Assembly (NCBI RefSeq): GCF_004923295.1
Contig: NZ_CP039634.1
Span: forward strand, 1,259,001 to 1,323,000
Direction: 5' to 3'
DNA: 64,000 bases
DNA from: Azospirillum sp. TSH100
GTDB lineage: Bacteria; Pseudomonadota; Alphaproteobacteria; Azospirillales; Azospirillaceae
Shown: positions 63,303 to 64,000 of the stretch, one piece after another
How positions within the stretch are numbered: position 1 is the stretch's first letter
Layout: each line of letters opens with the position of its first letter
Made by a program: the position numbers and the translations under genes
The notes under the pieces: model-generated
Databases searched by the model: none
What the model was told of the DNA's origin: nothing
What the model saw: the letters and a program-made list of their open reading frames with translations, nothing else

Positions 63303-64000
<698 letters not shown>

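Overview
This is GC-rich DNA with strong G/C bias at third codon positions. It looks like the chromosome of an alphaproteobacterium close to Azospirillum (Rhodospirillales). The pointers are a ccoNOQP-fixHIS cluster next to an FnrN-type regulator, a CIRCE-controlled groESL, a GTTC-N7-GTTC SOS box of the alphaproteobacterial kind, an alphaproteobacterial Fur/Mur regulator and a Cox15-type heme A synthase. This assignment comes from gene content and sequence character, not from a database search. I saw no rRNA, tRNA, CRISPR array, insertion sequence or prophage.

Layout. 1-3.8 kb: an edge-truncated membrane/FAD fusion enzyme, an rRNA methyltransferase, a cupin and a GNAT-like protein, all on the minus strand. 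3.8-12.8 kb: micro-oxic respiration, with cbb3 oxidase structural genes behind an FNR/FixK box, the maturation genes fixH-fixI-fixS, an FNR-type sensor and, convergently, heme A synthase. 12.9-16.4 kb: a lone endolysin, a small membrane protein and groES-groEL. 16.6-25.2 kb: a coiled-coil protein, an EamA exporter, a FixJ-like regulator with a damaged receiver, an RsbX/SpoIIE-like phosphatase homologue, two lipoproteins, a quinone-oxidoreductase-like enzyme, a LysR regulator and a HerA-like ATPase. 25.3-32 kb: an EAL-CBS-GGDEF protein, a four-gene peptide-type ABC importer without a binding protein, and trxB.

32-43.6 kb: a conserved gene split by a -1 frameshift, a YqjI-like metal-responsive PadR repressor with a DUF2218 partner, an Rrf2 regulator with cysK, a MoeB/ThiF-like E1 enzyme, DsrE-like and small proteins, a CMD-ECF41 sigma pair, a second degenerate receiver, a HAD phosphatase, a coiled-coil protein and a Fur-family regulator. 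43.6-56.5 kb: a soluble CBS-histidine kinase, htpG, a large periplasmic protein, GST, GNAT, an orphan TAXI binding protein, a HupE/UreJ protein, a lipoprotein, an SOS-boxed imuB without imuA, and a cytoplasmic FIST-chemoreceptor. 56.7-64 kb: a TPP-riboswitch-controlled thiO-thiS-thiG operon, a thioesterase, two exported proteins (one with DUF4139), two small ORFs and an edge-truncated OmpR-type regulator.

The clearest functional unit is the oxygen-responsive block. An FNR/FixK-type protein probably acts on boxes ahead of ccoN and fixH, FixI/FixH/FixS supply copper and assembly functions, and the usual ccoG/fixG is missing from its place. The most interesting items are two receiver-like proteins that have lost the phospho-acceptor Asp, helically phased short repeats in front of two genes (GTAC x4 and CCGAC x4), the YqjI operator palindrome, the SOS-boxed orphan imuB, and the split gene at 32-34 kb. 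I found no clear new defence system or large undescribed machine.
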